Of a stretch of 64,000 bases of DNA, positions 32,973-44,280 are shown one piece after another. Source of the DNA: Clusia tigrina (Eukaryota; Arthropoda; Insecta; Diptera; Clusiidae); the NCBI GenBank assembly GCA_920105625.2, contig OV050031.1, positions 71,185,995-71,249,994 on the forward strand, in the 5' to 3' direction. The notes below the pieces were generated by a model that saw only the letters and a program-made list of their open reading frames with translations, did no database searches and had not been told where the DNA came from. The position numbers and the translations under genes are program-made. Position 1 is the stretch's first letter. Each line of letters begins with the position of its first letter.

Positions 32973-35951
32973 CTAGCTATTTTCCATTGCTCGTCTTCGC
33001 CACTCCTGGTGGCGGAGGTCTTTCATAATAGCGGCGGTGGTGTCACACACCGCAGCCCATTTCTCCGGGCTCTCGAGCATATGCTGCACTATGTTGTCGG
33101 GCACCACGGGCTCTCCACATACTCCTTGTAGTGCCACTCTAGCACTTTCATAACGTGGGCAATAGAAGAAGACATGTTTGGGATCTTCTATCTCTGTACC
33201 TCCACAGTTTGCACAGTAGGGAGATTCCTCCAAGTGGAATCTGTGCAGGTATGCCCGAAAAACTCCGTGGCCTGTCAGCAGTTCTGTGACGTAGAAATTC
33301 ACCTCACCATGCGACCTGCTTACCCATTGCTGAATGTTGGGGATCAGCCTTCTTGTCCAGCGGCCATTTGTAGAAGTATCCCACTGGGCTTGCCACTCTT
33401 GAAGGGTCTTCCGCTTTCCAATTTCCAAGAGCTCCTCTACATTTGTCGCGTGTGTCCCTTTGGCGTGGTAGAGGTTCATCGCTTCTTTCGCTAGCAGGTT
33501 CACGGGAATCATGCCGGCTATTACCAAGGTGGCATCTGTGGATACGGTGCGGTATGCGCAGATCACTCGTAGTGCACTTCTCCTGTATGCTGCCTCAATG
33601 GTGCGGACGTAAGCCTTCACATCCGCGTTTTCGGCCCATATTGGCCCTCCATAGAGAATAATGGATCTGACAACCCCGGCGATGAGTCGCCTTTTCCGCT
33701 GCCTGGGTCCTCCCACGTTGGGCATTATTCTACATAGGAGAGAACATGTGTTTGCTGCCTTATCTCCCACGCGCCGCAGATGTTCTTTGAAGGTAAGCCG
33801 CGCGTCTATCCACACTCCTAGGTACTTGAGGTGTGGAATCGTGGTTATGGCACATCTACCAACTCTTATTTCCACTACCTCCAATACTCTGCGGCTCTAA
33901 ACCAGGATTGCCTCGGTCTTGTGTTCAGCCAAGCTAAGTCCAACGTTTGCAAGCCATCTTCCGACGGTAGCCACAGTTCGGTTGGCCTCTGCTACCACTT
34001 CCTCCAAGTATTTAGCTGTAATTACCAATGCTATGTCGTCCGCGTATCCGATGATTTTGACACCATCAGGGACCTGTACGCGGAGGATGCCGTCGTACAT
34101 AATATTCCAGAGTAACGGTCCAAGCACCGATCCCTGGGGAACTCCTCCGATAATCTTGTGCGACTCCACACCTTTTTCGGACTGGTAGAGCAGGATCCTA
34201 TCGCTGAAGTAGCTGGCAATCATTCGCCTCAGGTAGATGGGTACCCCAAACTCTGCTAACGCTTTGGCTATGCGCTCCCAGCTAGCTGAGTTGAAAGCAT
34301 TTTTGACATCTAGGGTGACCACAAGGCAATACCTCTTGGTTCCACCCCTCCATCGTTTCCCCTGGATCGCTGTTTTAGCCGTCTGGACAAGTTCGTTGAT
34401 GGCGTCCACGGTAGATCTCGCCTTCCGGAAACCATATTGCCGTTTTGAGAGCCCTCCAGATTTTGCAATGGCCTCATCAATCCTGTCACAGATTATCCGC
34501 TCCAGAATTTTTCCCGCCGTATCTAACATGCAGAGTGGGCGGTACGCGGAAGGGTCCTCTGTTGGTTTGTTGGCTTTCAGCACCAGGACCAATCGTTGCC
34601 TCTTCCATCTCTTGGGGAAAATGCCTTCTCTCAGGCAAGCGTCGTATATTTTCCTCAGTGGCTCTGGGTTCAGTGCAGCTGCGGTCTTGAGCACTCGGTT
34701 GGGGATTCCATCTGGGCCGGGTGCTTTCTGGTCTCCAAACTTCCCAACCGCGCGCAACACCTCATCTATAGTCACACTGGGTATTGATTCCTCCGTTTGC
34801 TCCAGAGGGAGCTCGTATGGGACATAGTTCTGTACTGGAAAGAGCTGTGCCACTATGCGTCTGAGCAACATTGGGCAGGTTGGGGCTGGCTGCCTATAAC
34901 AGGGCAATTTTCGCATGACAAGTCTATATGCCATGCCCCATGGTTCGTCCTTAACTTGAGCGCATAATTCAGCGAATCTGGTGCTCTTGCTCTTCTTAAT
35001 TGCCTTCTTTAGAACATTTCTGGCTTCCTTGAAGGCCTGGTGCTTCTGCAGGGAATCCGGTTTCCGTATGGAACGTTGATACCTTCTCCTCGCAGCATGG
35101 CATGCTTTACGGAGCTCGCCTATTGCATCCGTCCACCAGTAGACAGGTTTATGCCTCCCACCATATGCTCTCCGGGGCATTGCCGCGTCGCAGGCGTTTT
35201 CTACCTTCCTTGCCAGCTGATTCGCCATTTCTTCTGCACTGCCTTCCAGCACCAAACCTTCAAGCATCATTTCTAGGACGTCTTCGTCGAGGCTGTTTGT
35301 CCTCCAGCCTTTCAATGTCGGACCTATACGCTGCCGATTCCGGGGCTTCTCCAGTTCGCAGATGATAGCTTGGTGGTCCCCGTGGGTGTATATGTCACTC
35401 ACCAGCCATTTTGCACCCCTCACCAGCCTGCTACTTACGATGGTTAGGTCTATCGCAGAACTGACACCTCCTCTGGCAAAAGTCATCTCGCCGGTATTCA
35501 AGAGGATCACATCAAGTGCTGCGAGTGCATCCATGAGGATATGACCCTTTGGCGTAGTTCGGCCGCAGCCCCATTCAGTTGTCCATGCGTTGAAATCGCC
35601 AGCAATTACTACAGGGTTCCTGCCGTGTGCATCTAGAACGAGTCTATCTACCGCCGACTCAAACTCATCCGTAGTTAGGCTTGGTGCCATGTAGCAACTG
35701 GAAACCGTGGTTCCTCTTATGGTTGCCCTGACGTAGTTTTCATCCCTCCTGACGTCCGCGAGTTGAGGTGGCTTGACTCCACACACCCATATTGCAGCTC
35801 GGCAAGTATTGTCCTCGACCCAGGCTCCTTGGTGCTTCCGACGATATGGTTCACTGAGCACAGCGGCGTCGATCTTGTGCTCTCTCACCGTCTGCTCAAG
35901 TAGGTCTTGTGCAGCTGCGCAGTGATTGAAGTTAAGCTGGAGTAACTTCAT
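32973..35951 (-). pseudogene. ORF2 endonuclease/reverse transcriptase with one nonsense codon (copy B)
   Basis: Same 992-codon frame as copy A, but codon 685 is TAG at 33897-33899 where copy A has TCG (17839-17841), a single base change. The remaining upstream piece (684 residues, 33900-35951) keeps the endonuclease and the reverse transcriptase palm with YADD at 636-639. It loses the HLKYLGVWID region, the thumb-like part and the C-terminal CCHC. The downstream frame (32973-33896) is still open. There are no frameshifts. A few replacements against copy A are visible near the N-terminus (L8F, V43A, G79R, Y84S) and M435I. Full function is unlikely; readthrough cannot be excluded. Confidence 0.92.
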
Positions 35952-37267
35952 TCCATGCGTTTTGACTCCTTTACTGCTTGCTTATACGACGGGCATATTC
36001 TGCATCCTGTCGAGTGCTCCGTATCCTTGCGGAATTTGAGCTTGCAGAGTGCACAGGTTGGGCTTTTGCTACACTCGCTATCGTTGTGGCCTTCGGCGCC
36101 GCATCTGTAGCACCGATTCCGCCAGTCCTCGTTTCTACTGCATTTTTTGGCAATATGCCCAAACTCCATGCACTTGTAGCAACGTGTGGGTACTACCTTT
36201 CCCCGCACCCGACAAGAGGTCCATCCGACTCTCAGTTTCCCGGCCAGTAGCGCTGCGGCTGCCAGAGGGGGCAAACTGCTGGTTGCTGTTTGCGTTCCAC
36301 CGTACGCTTTCCGAAGGGACCAAATCGCGGTCACGGGGAGCTTTTCGAAAGTGCTCAGCTGTGTGCACAGCGCTTCGTGAACTTCCTCTACCGTAGTGAT
36401 TTCGTCCAAATCCTTTATTTCCAGCAGAGTCTCCTGGGTGAGATGTCGCACCTCCACAGTAGTCCCCAGTGTATTTGTTACTGCTTCCCGCAGAGTGACC
36501 GTCTTCGGGTCCGCTGTCGTGGCTAATTCGAGTAGCAGCTCACCTTTCGCGGTTTTCCTTATTTTGTTCACTCTCTCGCCCAATTCCCCAAGCCGCGGCT
36601 CCGTCTTTATCCTCCGCAAGATCTCCGCATAGGTTGTCACTCCCGTTCCCTTGATGACAATTGCATCAGGTCTGGTCGGCTTCGCTTTAGCGAGTGTCTT
36701 CGGCTTTGCCCGGGGGCGAGCACGAACCATCGTCCACTCTGGCTTTTTCACCACTGCGTCGGGTTTACCCACTTCTGGCTTGGTGGTATTTTTAGCTGCG
36801 GCCGCCTTCGCCATGGCCGCCCTTGCCGCATCCGCCTTCTGCCTTTTGGGTACCGCTCGGCTCGTCGGGCTGGTTCCGTCGTCTTCTGCGTTTTCGCGGG
36901 GACGCTTCGGCATTGCAACGCAATCCGCGTAGCTCCTTACCAGTGGCAATACGCTGGCTTGGACCTCCTTGTCCTCCTGCGCTTTGCAGGTTTGCATATT
37001 CTTGTCGGCTCGATGCAGTAGTGGTGGTTGAACGTTGACGATGTCATCGGCATCCCGTTCTTGTGCCACTTCTAGGCACATGTCGCGGATCTTCGCCGCC
37101 TTTCGTTTAATGTCCGAACGAACATTATGTCGCTCCGCAATGTAGCTGATGAGTGCCTCGACATGCCACTCTAGCACAGCCATTTTCCCCTTAACATTCA
37201 CTTCCGGCGGCGGGTAGATTGCCATCTTCCCTAGCATGTCTGACTTACATGCCACCCGCATTTGCAT
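35948..37267 (-). CDS. ORF1 Gag-like RNA-binding protein (copy B, intact)
   Basis: 439 residues from the ATG at 37267, the same start as in copy A; the frame is open to a GTG at 37300, and the stop upstream is kept. The two C-x2-C-x4-H-x4-C knuckles (363-376, 386-399) and the looser third are unchanged from copy A. Replacements against copy A are few and mostly mild, including A25V and H50R near the N-terminus and S249A in the central part. The product is expected to bind element RNA. Unlike copy A, this copy still has its 5' leader, so if it carries a promoter this ORF1 is the more likely one to be expressed from its own element. Confidence 0.9.
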   Translation of the reverse strand: MQMRVACKSDMLGKMAIYPPPEVNVKGKMAVLEWHVEALISYIAERHNVRSDIKRKAAKIRDMCLEVAQERDADDIVNVQPPLLHRADKNMQTCKAQEDKEVQASVLPLVRSYADCVAMPKRPRENAEDDGTSPTSRAVPKRQKADAARAAMAKAAAAKNTTKPEVGKPDAVVKKPEWTMVRARPRAKPKTLAKAKPTRPDAIVIKGTGVTTYAEILRRIKTEPRLGELGERVNKIRKTAKGELLLELATTADPKTVTLREAVTNTLGTTVEVRHLTQETLLEIKDLDEITTVEEVHEALCTQLSTFEKLPVTAIWSLRKAYGGTQTATSSLPPLAAAALLAGKLRVGWTSCRVRGKVVPTRCYKCMEFGHIAKKCSRNEDWRNRCYRCGAEGHNDSECSKSPTCALCKLKFRKDTEHSTGCRICPSYKQAVKESKRME

Positions 37268-38207
37268 CTCCCCCGGATCTTCCAGGGAGTTTCTCCGCAC
37301 CGTCAGTCGCTAGTCTTGCCCACCACTAGGTGGGGTCCGGCGCAGTATGGAGCTTCTATTGAAAGGGTCCTGCTCCCTGCTTTTTTTTGCTCCCTCGTTA
37401 TTGTTGTTGTTTTCTTTATTTATTTTGTTCATGCGTATTGGGTCCCCGCTCAGAGTCGTTATCGCTGCCCGTAGTACAGTCGCCTTCATGATCCCATGGT
37501 TGTCTATGCCGCAGCAGGGAGGCCATGCAAGGGTTGACACAAGTCCTCATGGGAACTTGCATACAGAGCCAGATCAGCGTTAGTCGGGAATTTTACATCC
37601 GAGCCTGTACCGCCAACTTAATGGGGTCGGACATCGAGCGTTCTCCGAGACCTGCCAAGGTTTTAACGGGACGGAGGCAATTGTGGCATTAAGCTGCCAG
37701 CCATTTCGATAAGATTTCACTCTTATGTACTAAAGTGACAGCATGCCACAATCGTCAGCCCATATCCATAATTCCCAAAAAAATGTCCGGTATCACAAAC
37801 TTAAGGCCTTACCGGTCTCGACCTTAGTAGCGCTAAGCGCTTGTCGCACAGCTGCCCCAGGCATGTGGCAGCTGACCAAGGTGTTGGTTATCTGAATTCA
37901 CTCTTGGATTTTTATGGTCCAACGATGATCCCACGAAGTCCCTCGGTGGTGAAACGATGCTCCGCGTCCGTCCCTCGATGGTCCATCGTTGTCCATCGGT
38001 GCCCCTTCAGCCGCCCCTCCGGGGTCATCGCTGAAAGAGTCGTTGCTCACTTCGGCTAGCAACAAGCGGTTGCTGGTATACCATTGCCCGGGGCCGCCAC
38101 GAGGAGGCAGTGAGTTTTCTTGGAAGAGTTCTCTGTAAGGATCGCCCTGGCCTCTCCCTGGTGAGTGGCTATCAGAGTATTTACCTTAAGATTATCAACG
38201 CTGACCC
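37268..38207 (-). promoter_or_regulatory. 5' leader of the retrotransposon (copy B only beyond 37572)
   Basis: 940 bases from the element's 5' end to the ORF1 ATG. Positions 37573-38207 are unlike satellite and are absent from copy A. No protein is supported; the plus-strand 72-residue frame at 37841-38059 has no recognisable features. It holds a perfect 8-bp hairpin, CAGCTGCC 37849-37856 with GGCAGCTG 37867-37874, and a stretch at 37917-38008 with repeated CGATG and TCCATCG-like words. In this class the internal promoter lies at the 5' end, so promoter activity is expected but not shown. Many short upstream ATGs are present. Confidence 0.75.
37849..37874. other. Hairpin in 5' leader
   Basis: Inverted repeat CAGCTGCC and GGCAGCTG with a 10-base loop. 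It is the strongest small palindrome I noticed in the non-satellite sequence upstream of ORF1. Function unknown. Confidence 0.6.
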
Positions 38208-38221
38208 TTGATTGGGGGCTC
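38208..38221. repeat. Right target-site duplication of copy B
   Basis: TTGATTGGGGGCTC after the element's 5' end (CTGACCC on the plus strand). The next bases, TGCTGCCTACTC, continue the satellite unit. One further T could belong to the duplication, since the left side runs into T. Confidence 0.92.
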
Positions 38222-39424
38222 TGCTGCCTACTCTATGCCTATATCTACCCCTATCTGCCTCAGTCGGCGTCTCAGTCGGCGTCTCAGTCGGCGTCGCAGC
38301 CTCTGTCAGCAACTCTGTTGGCGTCTCAGTCGCTGCCGCTGTGGATTGGCGGGTCTGCTGCCTTCTCTATGCCTAGATCTACCCCTATCTGCTTCAGTCG
38401 ACGTCTCAGTCAGCGTCGCAGCCAATGTCAGCGTCTCTGAAGGCATTTCAGTCACTGCCGCTGTCGATTGGGGGGTCTGCTGCCTTCTCTATGCCTATAT
38501 TTGACCCTATCTGCCTCATTCGGCGTCGCAGCCTCAGTCAGCGCGTCTGTAGGCATCTCAGTGGATGCCGCTGTTTATTGGGGGTATGCTGCCGTCTCTA
38601 TGCCTATATCTACCCCTATCTGCCTCAATCAGCGTCTCAGTCGGCGTCGCAGCCTCTGTCGGCGTCTCTGTAGGCGTCTCAGTCACTGCCGCTGTCGATT
38701 GGGGGTGTCTGCTGCCTTCTCTATGCCTATATCTACTCCTATCTTCCTCAGTCGGCGTCTCAGTCGGCGTCGCAGCCTCTGTCAGCGTCTCTCTAAGCAA
38801 ATCACTCGCTGCCGCTGTCGAGTGGGGGGTCTGCTGCTTTCTCTATGCCTATATCTACCCCTTTTCAGCTTCAGTCGACGTCTCAGTCAGCGTCGCAGCC
38901 AATGTCAGCGTCTCTGTGGGCGTTTTAGTAGTTGCCTCTGTGGGTTAGGGGGTCTGATGCCTTCTCTGTGCCTATATCTACCCCTATCTGCTTCAGTCGA
39001 CGTCTCAGTCGGCGTCGCAGGCTCTGTCAGCGTCTCTGTTTACGTCCAACTAGTTGCCGCTGCGGATTGGGGGGTCTGGTGCCTTCTCTATGAATATATC
39101 TACCCCTCTCTGCCTCAGTCGGCGTCGCAGCCTCTGTCAGCGTCTCTGTAGGCGTCTCAGTCGCTGCCGCTGTTGATTGGGGGTCTGCTGCCTTCTCTAT
39201 GCCAACATCTAACCCTATCTGCCTCAGTCGGCGTCTCAGCCGGCTTCGCAGCCTTTGTCAGCGTCTCTGTAGGCGTCTCAGTCGCTGCCGCTGTTGTTTG
39301 GGGGGTCTGCTGCCTTCTCTATGACAACATCTAACCCTATCTGCCTCAGTCGGCGTCTCAGTCGGCGTCGCAGCCTCTGTCAGCGTCTCTGTAGGCGTCT
39401 CAGTGGCTGCCCCTGTCGATTGGG

Positions 39425-40330
39425 GTGTCTGCTGCCTTCTCTGTGCCTATATCTATTCCTATCTTCCTCAGTCGGCGTCTCAGTCGGCGTCGCAGCCTCT
39501 GTCAGCTTCTCTGTAGGCGAATCAGTCGCTGCCGCTGTCGAGTGGGTGGTATGCTGCCTTCTCTGTGCCTATATCTACCCCTATCTGCCTCAGTCGGCGT
39601 CTCAGTCGGCGTCTCAGTCGGCGTCGCAGCCTCTGTCAGCGTCTCAGTCGGTGGCGCTGTCGATTGGGGGGGGTCTGCTGCCCTCTCTATGCCTATATCT
39701 ACCCGTATCTGCCTCAGTCGGCGTCTCAGTCGGCGTCTCAGTCGGCGTCTCAGTCGGCGTCGCAGCCTCTGTCAGCATCTCTGTAGGCTCCTCAGTCGGT
39801 GCTGCTGTTGATTGGGGTGGTCTGCTGCTTTCTCTATACCTATATCTACCCCTATATTCCTCAGTCGCCGTCTCAGTCGGCGTCGCAGCCACTGTCAGCG
39901 TCTCTGTAGGCGTCTCAGTCGCTTCCGCTGTCGATTTGGGGGGTCTGCTACCTTCTCTATGCCTATATCTACCCCTATCTGCCTCATTCGGCGTCTCAGT
40001 CGGCGTCGCAGCCTCTGTCAGCATCTCTGTAGGCGTCTCTGGCGCTTCCGCTGTTGATTAGGTGGTCTGCTGCCTTCTCTATGCCTATATCTACCCCTAT
40101 CTGCCTCAGTCGGCGTCTCAGTTGGCGTCTCAGTCGGCGTCTCAGTCGGCGTCGCAGCCTCTGTCAGCGTCTCTGTAGGCGAATCAGTCGCTGCCGCTGT
40201 CGAGTGGGGGGTCTGCTGCCTTCTCTATGCCTATATCTACTCCTATCTTCCTCAGTCGGCGTCGGAGCCGGTGTCAGCCACTCTGTAGGCGAATCAGTCG
40301 CTGCCGCTGTCGAGTGGGGGGTCTGCTGCC
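39425..40330. repeat. Higher-order repeat, 3.5-kb pair in right array, first copy
   Basis: The series with a GTCTCAGTCGGTGGCGCTG unit, a TATCTACCCGTATCTG unit, a TATACCTATATCTACC unit and a GGAGCCGGTGTCAGC unit recurs at about 42920-43820. The offset is 3512 at the GTGGCGCTG mark (39651 against 43163) and about 3490 later. Confidence 0.7.
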
Positions 40331-42919
40331 TTCTCTATGCCTATATCTACCCCTATCTGCATCACTCGGCGACTCAGTGGGCGTCGCAGCCTCTGTCAGC
40401 GTCTCTGTAGGCGTCTCAGTCGCTGCCGCTGTTGATTGGGGGTGTCTGCTGCCTTCTCTATGCCTATATCTACTCCTATCTTCCTCAGTCGGCATTTCAG
40501 TCGGCGTCGGAGCCGGTGTCAGCGTCTCTGTAGGCGAATCAGTCGCTGCCGCTGTCGAGTGGGGGGTCTGCTACCTTCTCTATGCCTATATCTACCCCTA
40601 TCTGCATCACTCGGCGACTCAGTGGGCGTCGCAGCCTCTGTAGGCGTCTCAGTCGTTGCTGCTGTCGATTGGGGGGTCTGCTGCCTTCTCTATGCCTATA
40701 TCTACCCCTATCTGCTTCAGTCGGCGTCGCAGCCTCTGTCAGCGTCTCTGTAGGCGTCTCAGTCGATGCCGCTGTTGATTGGGGGGTATGCTGCTTTCTC
40801 TATGCCTATATCTAGCCCTATCTGCCTCAGTCGGCGTCTCAGTCGGTGTCGCAACCTCTGTCAGCATCTCTGTTGGCGTCTCAGTCACTGCCGCTGTGGA
40901 TTGGGGGGGTCTGCTACCTTCTCTATGCCTATATCTACCCCTATCTGCCTCAGTCGGCGTCTCAGTAGGCGTTGCAGCCTCTGTCAGCGTCTCTGTAGGC
41001 ATCTCACTCGCTGCCGCTGTCGATTGGGGGGTCTGCTGCCTTCTCTATGCTTATATTTACCCCTATCTGCCTCATTCGGCGTCGCAGTCTCTGCCAGCGT
41101 GTCTGTAGGCTTCTCAGTCGATGCCGCTGTTGATTGGGGGGGCTGGGGTATGCAGCCTTCTCTATGTCTATATCTACCCCTATCTGCCTCAGTCGGCTTC
41201 TCAGTCGGCGTCGCAGCCTCTGTGAGCGTCTCTGTAGACGTGTCAGTCGCTGCCGCTGTCGATTGGGGTGTCTCCTGCCTTCTCTGTGCCTATATCTACT
41301 CCTATCTTCCTCAGTCGGCGTTTCAGTCGGCGTCGCAGCCTCTGTCAGCTTCTCTGTAGGCGACTCAGTCGCTACCGCTGTCGAGTGGGTGGTCTGCTGC
41401 CTTCTCTGTGACTATATCTACCTTTATCTGCATCAGTCGACGTCTCAGTGGGCGTCGCAGCATCTGTAGGCGTCTCAGTCGTTGCTGCTGTCGATTGGGG
41501 GGTCTGCTGCCTTCTCTATGCCTATATCTACCCCTATCTGCTTCAGTCGACGTCTCAGTCGGCGTCGCAGGCTCTGTCAGCGTCTCTGTTTACGTCTTAG
41601 TAGTTTCCGCTGCGGATTGGGGGGTCTGGTGCCTTCTCTATGAATATATCTACCCCTCTCTGCCTCAGTCGGCGTCGCAGCCTCTGTCAGCGTCTCTGTA
41701 GGCGTCTCAGTCGCTGTCGCTGTTGATTGGGGGGTCTGCTATCTTCTCTATGCCAACATCTAACCCTATCTGCCTCAGTCGGGGTCTCAGTCGGCGTCGC
41801 AGCCTATGTCAGCATCTCTGTTGGCGTCTCAAGCGCTGCCGCTGCCGATTGAGGGGTCTGCTGCCTTCTCTATGCCTATATCTACCCCTATCTGCGTCAG
41901 TCGGCGTCTCAGTCGGCGTCGCAGCCTCTGTCAGCATCTCTGTTGGCGTCTCAGTCGCTGCGGCTGTGGATTAAGGGGTCTGCTGCCTTCTCTATGCCTA
42001 AATCTACTCCTATCTTCCCCAGTCGGCGTCGCAGCCTCTGTCAGCGTCTCTGTAGCGAATAAGTCGTTGCCGCTGTCGAGTGGGGGGTCTGCTGCTTTTT
42101 CTATGCCTGTATCTACCCCTATCTGCATCAGTCGGCGACTCAGTTGGCGTCGCAGCCTCTGTAGGCGTCTCAGTCGTTGCTGCTGTCGATTGGGGGGTCT
42201 GCTTCCTTCTCTATGCCTATATCTACCCCTATCTGCTTCAGTCGGCGTCGTAGCCTCTGTCAGCGTCTCTGTAGGCGTCTCAATTGCTGCCGCTGTCGAT
42301 TGGGGGTGTCTGCTGCCTACTCTATGCCTATATCTACTCCTATCTTCCTCAGACGGCGTCTCAGTCGGCGTCGCAGCCTCTGTCAGCGTCTCTGTAGGCC
42401 AATCAGTCCCTGCCACTGTCGAGTGGGGGGCCTGCTGCCTTTTCTATGCCTATATCTACCCCTATCTGCATCAGTCGGCATCTCAGTCGGCGTCGCAGCC
42501 TCTGTCAGGATCTCTGTAGGCGTCTCTGTCGCTGCCGCTGTTGATTGGGGGGTCTGCAGCCTTCTCTATACCCATATTCACCCCTATCTGCCACAGTCGG
42601 CGTCTCAGTCGGCATCTCAGTCGGCGTCGCTGCCTCTGTCAGCATCTCTGTTGGCGTCTCAGTCGCTGCCGCTGTGGATTGGGGGGTCTGCTGCCTTCTC
42701 TGTGCCTATATTTACCCCTATCTGCCTCATTCGGCGTCGCAGTCTCTGTCAGCGTGTGTGTAGGCGTCTTAGTCGATGCCGCTGTTGATTGGGGGGGGGG
42801 GGGGTTATGCAGCCTTCTCTATGCCCATATCTACCCCTATCTGAATCAGTCGGCGTCTCAGTCGGCGTCGCAGCCTCTGTCAGCGTCTCTGTAGGCGTCT
42901 CAGTCGCTGCCGCTGTCGA

Positions 42920-43820
42920 GTGGGTGGTCTGCTGCCTTCTCTGTGCCTATATCTACTCCTATCTTCCTCAGTCGGCGTCTCAGTCGGCGTCGCAGCCTCT
43001 GTCAGCTTCTCAGTAGGCGAATCAGTCGCTGCCGCTGTCGAGTGGGTGGACTGCTGCCTTCTCTGTGCCTATATCTACCCCTATCTGCCTCAGTCGGCGT
43101 CTCAGTCGGCGTCTCAGTCGGCGTCTCAGTCGGCGTCGCAGCCTCTGTCAGCGTCTCAGTCGGTGGCGCTGTCGATTGGGGGGGTCTGCTGCCCTCTCTA
43201 TGCCTATATCTACCCGTATCTGCCTCAGCCGGCGTCTCAGTCGGCGTCGCAGCGTCTGTCAGCATCTCTGTAGGCGCCTCAGTCGGTGCTGCTGTTGATT
43301 GGGGTGGTCTGCTGCTTTCTCTATACCTATATCTACCCCTATATTGCTCAGTCGCCGTCTCAGTCGGCGTCGCAGCCACTGTCAGCGTCTCTGTAGGCGT
43401 CTCAGTCGCTTCCGCTGTCGATTGGGGGGTCTGCTGCCTTCTCTATGCCTATATCTACCCCTATCTGCCTCATTCGGCGTCTCAGTCGGCGTCGCAGCCT
43501 CTGTCAGCATCTCTGTAGGCGTCTCTGGCGCTGCCGCTGTTGATTGGGTGGTCCGCTGCCTTCTCTATGCCTATATCTACCCCTATCTGCCTCAGTCGGC
43601 GTCTCAGTTGGCGTCTCAGTCGGCGTCTCAGTCGGCGTCTCAGTCGGCGTCGCAGCCTCTGTCAGCGTCTCTGTAGGCGAATCAGTCGCTGACGCTGTCG
43701 AGTGGGGGGTCTGCTGCCTTCTCTATGCTTATATCTACTCCTATCTTCCTCAGTCGGCGTCGGAGCCGGTGTCAGCGACTCTGTAGGCGAATCAGTCGCT
43801 GCCGCTGTCGAGTGGGGGGT
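42920..43820. repeat. Higher-order repeat, 3.5-kb pair in right array, second copy
   Basis: Partner of about 39425-40330. The following units (40.7-41.15 kb and 43.86-44.3 kb) also correspond, but at offset about 3143, so roughly three units are present in one copy only. Confidence 0.7.
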
Positions 43821-44280
43821 CTGCTGCCTTCTCTATGCCTATGTCTACCCCTATCTGCTTCAGTCGGCGTCGCAGCCTCTGTCAGCGTCTCTGTAGGCGT
43901 CTCAGTCGATGCCGCTGTTGATTGGGGGGTATGCTGCCTTCTCTATGCCTATATCTAGCCCTATCTGCCTCAGTCGGCGTCTCAGTCGGTGTCGCAGCCT
44001 CTGTCAGCATCTCTGTTTGGCGTCTCAGTCACTGCCGCTGTGGATTGGGGGGGTCTGCTACCTTCTCTATGCCTATATCTACCCCTATCTGCCTCAGTCG
44101 GCGTCTCAGTAGGCGTTGCAGCCTCTGTCAGCGTGTCTGAAGGCATCTCACTCGCTGCCGCTGTCGATTGGGGGGTCTGCTGCCTTCTCTATGCCTATAT
44201 TTACCCCTATCTGCCTCATTCGGCGTCGCAGTCTCTGCCAGCGTGTCTGTAGGCATCTCAGTCGATGCCGCTGTTGATTT

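Larger units (their letters stand above)
24770..37572. repeat. Large segmental duplication, copy B
   Basis: Partner of the block at about 8515-21517. Relative to copy A it keeps two units near 27.82-28.05 kb that copy A lacks near 11.43 kb. It has only one copy of a 243-bp dimer that is doubled in copy A near 15.85-16.3 kb. The duplication includes the satellite left of the retrotransposon, so copies A and B share their left flank by descent, not by two separate insertions. The shared part ends at 37572, where copy A has lost the element's 5' leader. Confidence 0.8.
32791..38207 (-). mobile_element. Non-LTR retrotransposon copy B, R1-like, full length
   Basis: A 5417-bp element in antisense. 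In element order it has a 940-base 5' leader (38207-37268), ORF1, ORF2 broken by one stop codon, a 168-bp 3' UTR and a poly(A) of 14 (32791-32804). It is bounded by a perfect 14-bp direct repeat, TTGATTGGGGGCTC, at 32777-32790 and 38208-38221. Removing the element and one repeat restores an ordinary satellite unit (GATTGGGGGCTCTGCTGCC). That shows both true ends: the 5' end reads GGGTCAGCG on the minus strand. Differences from copy A are about 25 substitutions, one base of poly(A) and one GTT triplet, about 0.5% by eye. Confidence 0.92.

Noticed and set aside
37573..38207. Island of unique host sequence or a separate gene between copy B and the right array
   Set aside because: It lies inside the 14-bp target duplication, so it belongs to the element; no convincing coding frame is present.
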